Positions 1 to 8,796 of a stretch of 47,719 bases of DNA are shown one piece after another (the first letter of the stretch is position 1; every line of letters begins with the position of its first letter). The stretch covers positions 1,072 through 48,790 of the forward strand of contig JAJYTW010000005.1 of the NCBI GenBank assembly GCA_021792855.1, read 5' to 3'. The stretch is from Actinomycetes bacterium (GTDB lineage: Bacteria > Actinomycetota > Actinomycetes > Streptosporangiales > Streptosporangiaceae). Both the position numbers and the translations under genes were made by a program. The notes beneath the pieces are model-generated. The model worked only from the letters and a program-made list of their open reading frames with translations, made no database searches and was not told the origin of the DNA.

Positions 1-409
1 CGGCGGCCGCCTGCCGCGCTGGCTCGGTGGCCCGCCCGGCCGCGAGGTCAAGGCCGGGGTCGACCCAGGTTCCCGGATCCGCGGTGGGCCCGGCACCACG
101 GTCCGCGGTGTCGGGCACCGTGGCGGTCCGCGTCATCGCGACCAGTCCGGCCACCGCGGCCGCCTGCGTCGGCTGACCGTCATCGCCAGGCGGAACGACC
201 TCGGCCGTGCCGTCGGCGGCACGCGGGCCGGGCACGGCGTCGCCGGACGGCGACCGGGCCGGTGCCTCGTTCGGCACCATGCTCTGGGTCGGCTCGGCCG
301 CGCCGTTGCGCGGCGGCGTTCCCTGAGTCCGCTGCGCGGGCATCTCGGCCGGCGCTTCGACCTGGCCGGCCCCCGCTGCCGGCTGGTCGCCCGCACCTCG
401 CTGCGACAT
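1..409 (-). CDS. N-terminal part of a Pro/Ala-rich protein, cut by the left window edge
   Basis: A minus-strand frame starts at ATG 409-407 behind a G-rich Shine-Dalgarno-like tract (411-418) and stays open to base 1, giving at least 136 residues. It begins MSQRGAGDQPAAGAGQ and is almost entirely Pro, Ala, Gly, Thr and acidic residues, with no visible domain, signal peptide or membrane segment. Such low-complexity leaders often precede a folded domain, which would lie outside the window. The other two minus frames here close at 133 and 180, so this is the only one running through. It lies downstream of hppD on the same strand, but a strong hairpin at 567-626 separates them, so it probably has its own promoter in the AT-richer patch near 500-530. 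Function unknown; in GC-rich DNA an open frame alone is weak proof. Confidence 0.5.
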   Translation of the reverse strand, partial: MSQRGAGDQPAAGAGQVEAPAEMPAQRTQGTPPRNGAAEPTQSMVPNEAPARSPSGDAVPGPRAADGTAEVVPPGDDGQPTQAAAVAGLVAMTRTATVPDTADRGAGPTADPGTWVDPGLDLAAGRATEPARQAAA

Positions 410-566
410 GCTCCCCCCAAGAGCCCCGACGTGGCGGCCGCCGAGGCCTTCGGCGGCCGTGTCTCAGCGTCATGATGCCCGCGCGGCCGGACGTAGCATG
501 CGGTAACTACAAAGTTGCTGTAGGTAATCATGCTGCCCAGCTGGCTTTCGCCGGGCGCCACGGCAT

Positions 567-626
567 TGTGGTGTGGATGGCCCATAACCGACCCTCTAGT
601 GGTAGTTATGGGCCATCCACACCACA
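567..626 (-). terminator. 22-bp perfect inverted repeat downstream of hppD
   Basis: Bases 567-588 and 605-626 are exact reverse complements (22 bp, no mismatch) around a 16-base loop. The hairpin begins 56 bases past the hppD stop codon and has no T tract, which is common for actinomycete terminators. It separates hppD from the next minus-strand frame (start at 409). Confidence 0.75.
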
Positions 627-681
627 GGATCGCTCCGGCCCGTCGTGCGGTGCCGGGCCGGGGCGAGCGGCCGACCCGTCC

Positions 682-1906
<1,225 letters not shown>

Positions 1907-2043
1907 GTGCAGGCGCCGATTTCTCGCAGAATCGATCAGGCAGGCAAGATGCGCAACTGTCGGCTCTGGAACTAGACAGAGTGCATAGTTATCGATGAGA
2001 GATGTCCTGGCTCTCTGGTCAGGATGCGACGAGAGGCTGGCCG

Positions 2044-2526
2044 TTGATAGATGAACTCGACTCCCGGCTGATCGAATTGCTGAGCGCGGAACCGCGCATC
2101 GGCGTGCTCGAGGCCTCGCGCCGGCTCAAGGTCGCGCGCGGGACCGTGCAGGCGCGCCTGGACCGGCTACAGAGCCGCGGGGTGATCACCGGCTACGGGC
2201 CGGACATCGACCCGGTCGCCCTGGGGCACGGGGTGACCGCGTTCGTCACGCTTGAGCTGAGCCAGTCCAGCGGCCGGGACCAGGTCGCGCCCACGCTCGC
2301 CCGGATCAGCGAGATTCTCGAGGCGCACACCATCACCGGCCCCGGCGACATGCTGTGCCGGGTGGTAGCCAGGACCAACGCCGATCTGCAGCGAGTGATC
2401 GACGCGATCGTGGCGGTGCCCGGCGTGGTCCGGACCTCGACGGTGATCGCGCTGGCCACGCCGGTGGCCTACCGGACCCTTCCGCTGGTGCGGGCCACCG
2501 CCGCCGGCCGCCCGGCGTCCCGCTAG
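2044..2526 (+). CDS. Lrp/AsnC-family transcriptional regulator
   Basis: DNA-binding regulator of the feast/famine family; these proteins form dimers to octamers and respond to amino acids. From TTG 2044 (160 codons) the protein begins with the diagnostic IDELDSRLIELLSAEPR helix. A winged HTH follows (ASRRLKVARGTVQARLDRLQSRGVITGY) and then an AsnC/RAM ligand domain (about 70-150). I prefer TTG 2044 because GAGAGG lies 7 bases upstream; the ATG at 2002 adds 14 residues before the conserved start and has its purine tract too close. The gene diverges from hppD, an arrangement I recall from other actinomycetes, so it probably controls hppD. Its stop shares the palindrome CTAG with the stop of the convergent TetR gene. 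Confidence 0.88.
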   Translation: MIDELDSRLIELLSAEPRIGVLEASRRLKVARGTVQARLDRLQSRGVITGYGPDIDPVALGHGVTAFVTLELSQSSGRDQVAPTLARISEILEAHTITGPGDMLCRVVARTNADLQRVIDAIVAVPGVVRTSTVIALATPVAYRTLPLVRATAAGRPASR

Positions 2527-3194
2527 CTGCCCGGGTCAGCGCCCGGGCCGCCACCTGGTGCGAGGAATTCGCTGGCGATCGAGCGCACGAGTTCGCTGAG
2601 TTCGTGCCGGTCGGTGAACTGGTCGGCGAAGAACATCCAGCCGGCGCTGATCCCGCCCAGGATCATGGCGGCCCGCACCCGCTCGGGCCGCCCGGCGCCC
2701 GGCCCGGTGATCAGGTCGATCAGTGAGTGCATACGCTCCCGGAACAGCTCGCCGCGGCTCTTGGCCGAGGCCATCGCGTGCACGGCCGCCTGATTCTGCT
2801 GGAGCATCCGGAAGACCTGGTCGCCGCCCTCGACGATGCGGACGTAGCGGTTGACGATCTCGCGGCGGGTGGCGGCCGTCGTCGGCTGCTCCCGTCCCCA
2901 GGCGATCAGTTCGTCGATCCGGCCGAAATGGTCCTCGACCAGGCTGGCGACGATGTCTTCCTTGGACTTGAAGTGGTAGTACAGGGCGGCCTTGGTGACG
3001 TCCAGTCGCTCGGCGATCTCCCGCAGCGAGGTGCCGTCGTAGCCGTGCTCGGTGAATAGCTCCACCGCTACCGTCTGGATCCGGCGGCGGGTGTCGCCGC
3101 GGTGCCGGGAGTCGGCTCTGGTGTCGGCAGACGGCCGCGCGGTCGACTCGGCCAGCGGGTCGTCGCCCGAGCCGATGTCGGCGGTGTCGGTCAT
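2523..3194 (-). CDS. TetR-family repressor
   Basis: About 223 residues. A TetR N-terminal HTH is clear (GTSLREIAERLDVTKAALYYHFKSKEDI, split as usual across helices 2-4). The helical ligand-binding region contains GGISAGWMFFADQFTDRHEL. ATG 3194 is chosen because GGAGGG lies about 10 bases upstream; a GTG at 3203 would leave almost no spacer. The gene diverges from the DHA2 efflux pump at 3334, and the space between them holds two near-identical 22-bp operators. It therefore most likely represses itself and the pump until a toxic ligand binds. Its stop overlaps that of the convergent Lrp gene. Confidence 0.92.
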   Translation of the reverse strand: MTDTADIGSGDDPLAESTARPSADTRADSRHRGDTRRRIQTVAVELFTEHGYDGTSLREIAERLDVTKAALYYHFKSKEDIVASLVEDHFGRIDELIAWGREQPTTAATRREIVNRYVRIVEGGDQVFRMLQQNQAAVHAMASAKSRGELFRERMHSLIDLITGPGAGRPERVRAAMILGGISAGWMFFADQFTDRHELSELVRSIASEFLAPGGGPGADPGS

Positions 3195-3210
3195 CTGCAC
3201 CACCCTCCAA

Positions 3211-3232
3211 ACTAACTTGACGACCGGTTAGT
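3211..3232 (+). promoter_or_regulatory. TetR operator 1
   Basis: A 22-bp site with perfect 6-bp arms, ACTAAC...GTTAGT, beginning 17 bases upstream of the repressor start. A related site lies in opposite orientation at 3263-3284; 19 of 22 positions agree. Confidence 0.7.
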
Positions 3233-3262
3233 ACGAAGCCTATCGTGGCATCAGCTTCCGAT

Positions 3263-3284
3263 GCTAGCCGGTCGGCAAGTTAGT
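3263..3284 (-). promoter_or_regulatory. TetR operator 2
   Basis: Read on the minus strand this begins ACTAACTTG and ends CGACCGGCTAGC; it matches operator 1 at 19 of 22 positions. Centre-to-centre spacing is 52 bp, about five helical turns, so both dimers would sit on the same DNA face. The site lies 50-71 bases before the efflux gene start, in its promoter zone. Confidence 0.65.
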
Positions 3285-3333
3285 ATGCAGGAGATGCGGC
3301 CGGGGCGCGGCCGATCAGCGAAGGAGCCGGTAC

Positions 3334-4890
3334 ATGGCCGAGATCGAGCAGGCTGCCGAGTCTCAGTTCAAGGCGAAGCGCGAGATCCTGATCGTGCTGC
3401 CCGGACTGCTGCTCGCGCTGATCCTCGCGATGCTGGATCAGCTGGTGGTCTCCACGGCGCTGCCCCGGATCGTGGGTGACCTCGGCGGGCTCAACCACCT
3501 GTCCTGGGTGGTCACCGCGTACGTGCTGGCCTCGACCATCACCACGCCGCTGTACGGCAAGCTCGGCGACCTGTACGGGCGCAAGAAGTGGCTGATGCTG
3601 TCGATCATCATCTTCCTGGCCGGGTCAGCGCTGTCCGGCCTGTCGCACTCGATGGACCAGCTCATCATCTTCCGGGCGATCCAGGGCCTCGGGGCCGGCG
3701 GACTGATGGTCGGCGCCATCGCGGCGATCGGCGACCTGGTCTCGCCCCGCGAGCGCGGACAGTACGTCGGCTACATGATGGCCGCGATGATGGTCGCGAT
3801 GATCGCCGGTCCGCTGGTCGGCGGCTACATCACCGACACCCTGTCGTGGCGCTGGATCTTCTACATCAACATGCCCGTCGGCGGCGCTGCCCTGATCTAC
3901 ATCGGCGCCACCCTGCACATGCGCAAGCACCGGATCCAGCACAAGATCGACTACCTCGGCGCCGCGGTACTCGCGATCGGCGCCAGCGCGATCGTGCTGG
4001 TCACCACCTGGGGCGGCAGCCAGTACGCCTGGGGCTCGCCGCTGATCGTCTTCCTCATCGTGGTCGCCGTCCTGGCCACGGCAGGGTTCATCTGGGTCGA
4101 ACTGTGGGCCGCCGAGCCGATCCTGCCGATGCACGTCTTCAGGAACCGGAACTTCTCACTGGTCAGCGGGATGAGCTTCCTGCTCGGCCTGGCGATGTTC
4201 GGGGCGATGACGTTCCTGCCGCTGTACCAGCAGACCGTACAGCATGCCTCGCCCACGGTCAGCGGCCTGCTGCTGATCCCGATGATGCTCGGGTCCACGG
4301 TGACCTCGCTGATCTCCGGCCGGGTGATGGTGCGGACCGGCCGGTACAAGGCGCTGCCGATCATCGGCGGGGCGGTCATGACCGTAGGGATGCTGCTGCT
4401 GACCAACCTCGGGCCGAACACCTCGCGGCTGATCTCGATGAGCTACTTCCTGATCTTCGGCATCGGCATGGGCTTCCTGATGCAGATCACCACGCTGATC
4501 GCGCAGAACAGCGTGCACCCCAAGGACATGGGCGTCGCGAGCAGTTCGCGGTCGTTCTTCCAGCAGATCGGCGGCTCCATCGGAGTCTCGATCTTCGGCG
4601 TGGTCTTCACCAGGGCCCTGGCCTCGGCGATGGCGTCCAGGCTGCCCGGCGTCCCGGTGCAGGGCAGCGGCGGGCAACTGAACCCGCAGACCGTGCAGAA
4701 CCTGCCGGTGGCGGTGCGCGACGCGGTCTTCTACAGCATCAGCCACGGCATCGATTCGGTGTTCATCTGGGCCGCGCCGGCCGCCGCGATCGTGTTCGGG
4801 CTGGCCTGGCTGATCAAGGAGGTCCCGCTGCGGACTACGAACGACGCCCCGGACGGCAGGCCGGCCGCCGAGCCGGAACTGGTCGCCTAG
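3334..4890 (+). CDS. DHA2-family (EmrB/QacA-like) multidrug efflux MFS transporter
   Basis: Proton-driven drug exporter of the inner membrane. The 518 residues and about 14 hydrophobic segments fit the DHA2 branch of the major facilitator superfamily. Diagnostic motifs are LDQLVVSTALPRIVGDL in helix 1, the loop 2-3 motif YGKLGDLYGRKK, and RAIQGLGAGGL in helix 4. AAGGAG lies about 8 bases before ATG 3334. The start is 139 bases from the divergent TetR start, with two operators in between, so induction by substrate through TetR is the obvious model. The substrate cannot be told. The C-terminal tail is polar. Confidence 0.94.
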   Translation: MAEIEQAAESQFKAKREILIVLPGLLLALILAMLDQLVVSTALPRIVGDLGGLNHLSWVVTAYVLASTITTPLYGKLGDLYGRKKWLMLSIIIFLAGSALSGLSHSMDQLIIFRAIQGLGAGGLMVGAIAAIGDLVSPRERGQYVGYMMAAMMVAMIAGPLVGGYITDTLSWRWIFYINMPVGGAALIYIGATLHMRKHRIQHKIDYLGAAVLAIGASAIVLVTTWGGSQYAWGSPLIVFLIVVAVLATAGFIWVELWAAEPILPMHVFRNRNFSLVSGMSFLLGLAMFGAMTFLPLYQQTVQHASPTVSGLLLIPMMLGSTVTSLISGRVMVRTGRYKALPIIGGAVMTVGMLLLTNLGPNTSRLISMSYFLIFGIGMGFLMQITTLIAQNSVHPKDMGVASSSRSFFQQIGGSIGVSIFGVVFTRALASAMASRLPGVPVQGSGGQLNPQTVQNLPVAVRDAVFYSISHGIDSVFIWAAPAAAIVFGLAWLIKEVPLRTTNDAPDGRPAAEPELVA

Positions 4891-4895
4891 GACTC

Positions 4896-4945
4896 GCGGA
4901 CCAGCCGCCCGCGACAGCTACCCGCCGCGGGCGGCTCTGGTCCGC
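4896..4945. terminator. Bidirectional terminator between efflux gene and greA
   Basis: Arm 4896-4913 pairs with 4926-4945 over 18 bp with one two-base bulge, loop 12 bases. It starts 6 bases past the efflux stop and lies between convergent genes. Confidence 0.75.
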
Positions 4946-5025
4946 CGGATCTGCCAGCACATCCCCGGGCGTAACAAACTCCTCCGGGCGCCCGGGAAGC
5001 CCAGCCGGGCTGGCGGCGGCAGCCG

Positions 5026-5526
5026 CTACATGCCCCCGTAGGGCACCGCGTCGATGATCTCGACGGTCACGGTGCGGCCGTTGGGCAGGTTGTAGCTCGC
5101 CGTCTCGCCGACTTTCTTGCCGTGGATCGCCGACCCGAGCGGGGACCGCGGCGAGTACACGTCGATCGGCGCGCCGCTCTCCTCGCGGGACGCCAGCAGG
5201 AACGTCACCTCGGCGTCGTCGCCCTCGAACCGAACGGTCACCGTCATGCCGGGGCCGACCACGCCGTCGGTGCGCGGCGGCTCGCCGACCTTCGAATGCG
5301 TCAGGATGTGCGTGAGCTGGTGGATCCGCGCTTCCTGCTTGCCCTGCTCTTCCTTGGCAGCGTGGTATCCGCCGTTCTCCCGCAGATCGCCTTCTTCCCG
5401 AGCTTGCTCGATCTTCTTGGCGATGTCGATCCGGCCCTGACCGGAGAGGTAATCCAGCTCGGCCTTGAGCCGGTCATACGCCTCCTGGGTGAGCCAGGTC
5501 ACGGTGTCGTCGCGGGTCTCGGTCAC
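5026..5526 (-). CDS. greA: Transcription elongation factor GreA
   Basis: Enters the RNA polymerase secondary channel and stimulates cleavage of backtracked transcripts. From GTG 5526 the protein has 166 residues, normal for GreA. It has an N-terminal coiled coil (WLTQEAYDRLKAELDYLSG to about residue 75) carrying the acidic tip signature around EEGDLRENGGYHAAKEEQ, and a C-terminal FKBP-like domain (about 85-160). GTG 5526 is preferred to ATG 5541 because GGAG lies 5 bases before it. The neighbouring mca and small membrane gene reproduce a conserved actinobacterial arrangement. Convergent to the efflux gene. Confidence 0.96.
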   Translation of the reverse strand: MTETRDDTVTWLTQEAYDRLKAELDYLSGQGRIDIAKKIEQAREEGDLRENGGYHAAKEEQGKQEARIHQLTHILTHSKVGEPPRTDGVVGPGMTVTVRFEGDDAEVTFLLASREESGAPIDVYSPRSPLGSAIHGKKVGETASYNLPNGRTVTVEIIDAVPYGGM

Positions 5527-5757
5527 CAGCACTCCTCGCATCCGCTGTGCGGAGCCTTACTCCGCCGGGTCCAGAGGCGGACCCTGCTATGGGGGTAATC
5601 CTTCGAGATTACTTTGTCCAGTCAAGGCAGTTCAACCATTGGAAGTTTACCGGACTTTTTCGAATAGGTGTTTGATACTCGAAGCTCGTCTGGGCGGAGT
5701 CGGTCGGCGCGCGGGTCTGGATAATGTCCGGATAGTCTGTTTCTCCGGAGGTCCTGC

Positions 5758-5796
5758 GCCGGGGTGCTGGGCCGGGGTGCTGGGCCGGGGCGCTGG
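5758..5796 (+). repeat. 13-bp tandem repeat, three copies (A)
   Basis: Unit GCCGGGGTGCTGG at 5758-5770, 5771-5783 and 5784-5796; the third copy has one T-to-C change, and a partial fourth (GCCG) follows. Confidence 0.9.
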
Positions 5797-5895
5797 GCCG
5801 TCGCGGACCCCGGGGGCCATCAGGAATGCCGGCGGCTAGCGACTACGTTGAACCATAGTTGTCGCCACCGTCAGCCCCGGGCCGGTCGTCGCCGA

Positions 5896-5934
5896 CCGGT
5901 CGCACTGGCCGGTCGCACTGGCCGGTCGCACTGG
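5896..5934 (+). repeat. 13-bp tandem repeat, three copies (B)
   Basis: Unit CCGGTCGCACTGG at 5896-5908, 5909-5921 and 5922-5934, all identical. It has the same period as repeat A 99 bases upstream but a different sequence, and ends about 58 bases before mca. Confidence 0.9.
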
Positions 5935-5992
5935 CCACGCCGACGGCCGACCGGGCCCGTAACCCCGCCGACCCTGAGAGGGAGACGCCGCC

Positions 5993-6955
5993 ATGTCATC
6001 AGCACGCGCCGACCGAGCCGACGCCGAGGCCGTCGCGGCTTCCGGCGGCCCGGCACCTGGCGGTGCCCCGCTCCGGCTGATGGCCGTGCACGCGCACCCC
6101 GACGATGAGTCAAGCAAGGGAGCCGCGACCATGGCCCGCTACGTCCGCGAGGGCGTGGACGTGCTGGTCTGCACGATGACCGGCGGCGAGCGCGGCGACA
6201 TCCTCAACAAGGCGATGGACCGGCCCGAGGTGCGCGCCGACCTGCCGGGCGTCCGCCGGGCCGAGATGGCCGCGGCGCGCGACATCCTCGGCGTCCGGCA
6301 GCAGTTCCTCGGGTTCGTCGACTCGGGACTGCCGGAGGGCGACCCGCTGCCGCCGCTGCCGGATGGCTGCTTCGCGCTCCAGTCACTGACCGAGGCCGCG
6401 CGGCCACTGGTACGGGCGGTGCGCGAATTCCGGCCCCAGGTGCTGCTCACCTACGACACCAACGGCGGGTACCCGCACCCGGACCACATCATGACCCACC
6501 GGGTCGCCATGGCGGCCTTTGACGCGGCGGCCGACCCGGACCGGTACCCCGACTGCGGCACGCCCTGGCAGCCGCTGAAGCTGTACTACTTCGTCACCTT
6601 CCACCGCGCCAGGCTGACGGCCATGCACGAGAAGATGCTGGCGCGCGGTCTTGAGTCGCCGTACGCCGAGCGACTGGCCACCTGGACCGACGACCCGGCC
6701 CGGCCAGCCTTCGCGATCACGACCAGGATCCGGTGCGAGGACTACTTCCCGATCCGGGACCAGGCGCTGCTCGCGCACGCGACCCAGGTCGATCCGAATG
6801 GCTCGTGGTTCAGCGTTCCGCTTGAGGTGCAGCGGGAGGCCTGGCCGACCGAGGATTACCACCTGGCCCGGTCGCTGGTGGATACTGACGTTCCGGAAGA
6901 CGACCTGTTCGCCGGGGTGCGTGAGGCCGGGCTACGTCGGGAGGTGCGGCTATGA
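5993..6955 (+). CDS. mca: Mycothiol S-conjugate amidase Mca
   Basis: Zinc amidase that splits mycothiol S-conjugates of toxins into a mercapturic acid for export and GlcN-Ins for reuse. The 320 residues belong to the LmbE/PIG-L fold. The motif AVHAHPDDES gives zinc ligands His35 and Asp38, and the later GGYPHPDHIM gives His165. The longer sequence after the first motif (SKGAATMARYVREGV, TGGERGDILN) matches Mca rather than the deacetylase MshB. The first 25 residues are a non-conserved Ala-rich leader. GAGGGAGA precedes the ATG. Its stop overlaps the start of the next gene (ATGA). Mycothiol is specific to Actinomycetota, so this gene anchors the taxonomy. Confidence 0.95.
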   Translation: MSSARADRADAEAVAASGGPAPGGAPLRLMAVHAHPDDESSKGAATMARYVREGVDVLVCTMTGGERGDILNKAMDRPEVRADLPGVRRAEMAAARDILGVRQQFLGFVDSGLPEGDPLPPLPDGCFALQSLTEAARPLVRAVREFRPQVLLTYDTNGGYPHPDHIMTHRVAMAAFDAAADPDRYPDCGTPWQPLKLYYFVTFHRARLTAMHEKMLARGLESPYAERLATWTDDPARPAFAITTRIRCEDYFPIRDQALLAHATQVDPNGSWFSVPLEVQREAWPTEDYHLARSLVDTDVPEDDLFAGVREAGLRREVRL

Positions 6956-7173
6956 CGGTGCTGGCATCGTCGACCAACGCCCTGGCGCAGCCAGGGACGA
7001 TCGCCTTCCTGATCATTTTCGGGATGGCCGTGCTGCTGTACTTCGTGTTCCGGTCGATGTCCCGGCACCTGCGCAGGGTCACCATGGCGGCGCGCGCGGA
7101 GGCCGAGGAGGCCGCCAGGCGTGAGGCCGATGAGGCCGCGAAGACCGGCGCGGACAGCACCCCCGGCGACTAA
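6952..7173 (+). CDS. Small single-pass membrane protein downstream of mca
   Basis: 73 residues. One transmembrane helix (about 15-34, GTIAFLIIFGMAVLLYFVF) is followed by a basic stretch (RSMSRHLRRV) and an Ala/Glu/Lys-rich probable coiled coil (about 46-66). The start overlaps the mca stop by four bases, so the two are translationally coupled. A small membrane protein occupies the same place next to mca in mycobacteria (Rv1083, from memory). Function unknown; a membrane tether for mycothiol detoxification is only a guess. Its stop overlaps that of the convergent acetyltransferase. Confidence 0.85.
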   Translation: MTVLASSTNALAQPGTIAFLIIFGMAVLLYFVFRSMSRHLRRVTMAARAEAEEAARREADEAAKTGADSTPGD

Positions 7174-7682
7174 TCGCTCAGGCGCAGTCCGTACGCGAGC
7201 AGTGTGGTTCCGGGTTCTGGTGCCCAGTCCCGGTCGGGAAGCCGGATGAACCCGGCCCGCTCGTACAGGCGGTGCGCGGCGAGCATCGTGGTCTGGGTGC
7301 AGAGCACCAGGTGGCCGACGCCGGCCTGGCCGGCCCGCTCGATCACACCCTGAAGCAGGGCCGCCCCGATCCCGCCGCGCTGCGCGTCCGGGGCCACCGC
7401 GAGAGCCCGCACTTCCGCCTCATCCGGCCCGTGCGCCACGTGCCCGGAGTGCGGCCAGGGTTGCAGCATGACGGTGCCGACGATCCGGTCAGCCTCCCCT
7501 GGCCCGCCAGGCTCGACCGCCACGAGCACCTCGCCGATACCGTCGGCGCCGAGAGTGCGCAGGGTCGGCGCGTAGCCGGATCCGGGCGCCAGGAAACCGT
7601 CGGCCAGGTAGGCCGCCAGCCTGATCTCCCCGACGGTGGGCAGTTCGGCGTCGATGGCGTCCCGGATCAGCACGAAAGTCAT
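7170..7682 (-). CDS. GNAT-family N-acetyltransferase
   Basis: Transfers acetyl from acetyl-CoA to an amine; substrate unknown. About 170 residues with the GNAT core: motif A VRALAVAPDAQRGGIGAALL (the pyrophosphate loop Q/RxxGxG/A reads QRGGIG) and the late AAHRLYERAGF element. The start is either ATG 7682 or GTG 7691; neither has a good Shine-Dalgarno, and ATG is chosen because MTFVLIRDA opens the first strand directly. The gene is convergent with the mca pair, sharing CTAA at the stops. It is the first gene of the insert that separates mca from the DUF255 gene. Confidence 0.9.
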   Translation of the reverse strand: MTFVLIRDAIDAELPTVGEIRLAAYLADGFLAPGSGYAPTLRTLGADGIGEVLVAVEPGGPGEADRIVGTVMLQPWPHSGHVAHGPDEAEVRALAVAPDAQRGGIGAALLQGVIERAGQAGVGHLVLCTQTTMLAAHRLYERAGFIRLPDRDWAPEPGTTLLAYGLRLSD

Positions 7683-7832
7683 GGTAGTCACGCTCTCGGG
7701 TCCGACATGCGCGGGGAGACGGATACCGATCGCCGCAGTGGCCGAAACCTCGCGAGGGACCCGCCGTGGTCAGCAAGTACCTGCGGGTAGCTCGGCGGGC
7801 GGGCCGGCCGCTGATCGGCCTGCCGCGTCCGG

Positions 7833-8777
7833 CTAGCGGGCGCCGAGGCCGAGCAGCAACCCGTCGGCGTCAACCGCCGGGGAGCTTGTGATGAACATCG
7901 GCACGCCGTCGGTCGGGGCGGTGATGGCCTGCAGCGTCCGGGCGCCGTCCAGGCTGGTCACGGTCCCGATCAACTGCCCGGCCCGGACGCTCTCGCCCGG
8001 GGTGACGGCCGGCTCCCACCAGCCCGCGTGGTCGCAGCGGAGCCAGATGAACTGGCTGAGCGTGACCGGCCCGGCGTCGGGGACCCTGGTGGCCGGCCCG
8101 GCCTGGTCCTGGCCGGGATCGGCCATGCCGAGCGCGACGAGCACGGCGTTCAGGCCGCGGACATGGGTCGCCACGGCGGCCGGCTCGACCAGGCCGCAGC
8201 CGCCGGCCTCGGCGATGATGGCCGGGATGCCCGCCGCGGCCGCCGCCGCGCTCGTGGAGCCTGCGACGGCCCGGCCCGGACCTGGCGCCTGCCTGATCAC
8301 GTACCCCAGGCCGTAGGCCACCGCCAGGTCGAGTGCCTGGTCCTCGCTGACGCCGGTGTCGTAGAGCGCGAACGGCTCCAGCGCCTCGGGGAGGTCGCCG
8401 GCGTGCACGTCGATCAGCGCGTCGGAACCCATGATGAGCTGGCTGAACGCCGCGTGCGCCAGGCGGTCGGCGAGCGTGCCGGCCGGGTCGCCGGGGAAGC
8501 AGCGATTCAGGTTCTTGCCGTCCTCCGGCAGCACGAACGGGCTGCGGGCCCGGAAGGCGGGCAGGTTGAGCACGGGCACCGCACGGACCACGCCGCGCAG
8601 GTCCCGGGCGGCCAGCGATGCCGACCACTGGCGCACGGCGGCCATCGGGGCGTACTCGCAGCCATGCACCCCGGCGAGCACGGTAAGCGTCGGCCCGCCG
8701 GCCGCGCCGGTCACCTCGACGACGGGAACCCCGAGGCCGGCCAGGTCAAGCTCGTAGCGGCGCAGTGTGCTCGGCAT
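7833..8777 (-). CDS. Zinc deacylase, succinylglutamate desuccinylase/aspartoacylase family
   Basis: Predicted to remove an acyl group from an N-acyl amino acid or small amide. The protein is 314 residues. Zinc ligands of the M14-like fold are visible: His38 and Glu41 in GVHGCEYAP and His125 in LIDVHAGD. The substrate-binding NLNRCFPG (Asn89/Arg92) and IPAIIAEAGGCG follow; the C-terminal third is a beta-rich barrel-like domain (ESVRAGQLIGTVTS). The longer upstream frame lies on top of the fusion gene and is not protein-like. ATG 8777 has GGAGGG 10 bases upstream. It starts 19 bases after the fusion gene stop, so both form an operon pointing away from the peptide transporter. Substrate unknown. 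Confidence 0.85.
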   Translation of the reverse strand: MPSTLRRYELDLAGLGVPVVEVTGAAGGPTLTVLAGVHGCEYAPMAAVRQWSASLAARDLRGVVRAVPVLNLPAFRARSPFVLPEDGKNLNRCFPGDPAGTLADRLAHAAFSQLIMGSDALIDVHAGDLPEALEPFALYDTGVSEDQALDLAVAYGLGYVIRQAPGPGRAVAGSTSAAAAAAGIPAIIAEAGGCGLVEPAAVATHVRGLNAVLVALGMADPGQDQAGPATRVPDAGPVTLSQFIWLRCDHAGWWEPAVTPGESVRAGQLIGTVTSLDGARTLQAITAPTDGVPMFITSSPAVDADGLLLGLGAR

Positions 8778-8796
8778 CTGGGCATACCCTCCACGG

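Larger units (their letters stand above)
5527..5992. other. 466-bp greA/mca intergenic region
   Basis: No convincing gene. It carries the probable greA promoter zone in an AT-richer stretch (about 5590-5680), an inverted repeat GTAATC-6-GATTAC at 5595-5612, and two unrelated 13-bp triple tandem repeats listed separately. The mca ribosome site (GAGGGAGA) lies at its right end. Confidence 0.6.

Noticed and set aside
5595-5612. GTAATC-6-GATTAC as a second copy of the palindrome at 27016
   Set aside because: The arms agree, but spacer length is six instead of two, so the same protein is unlikely to bind both.
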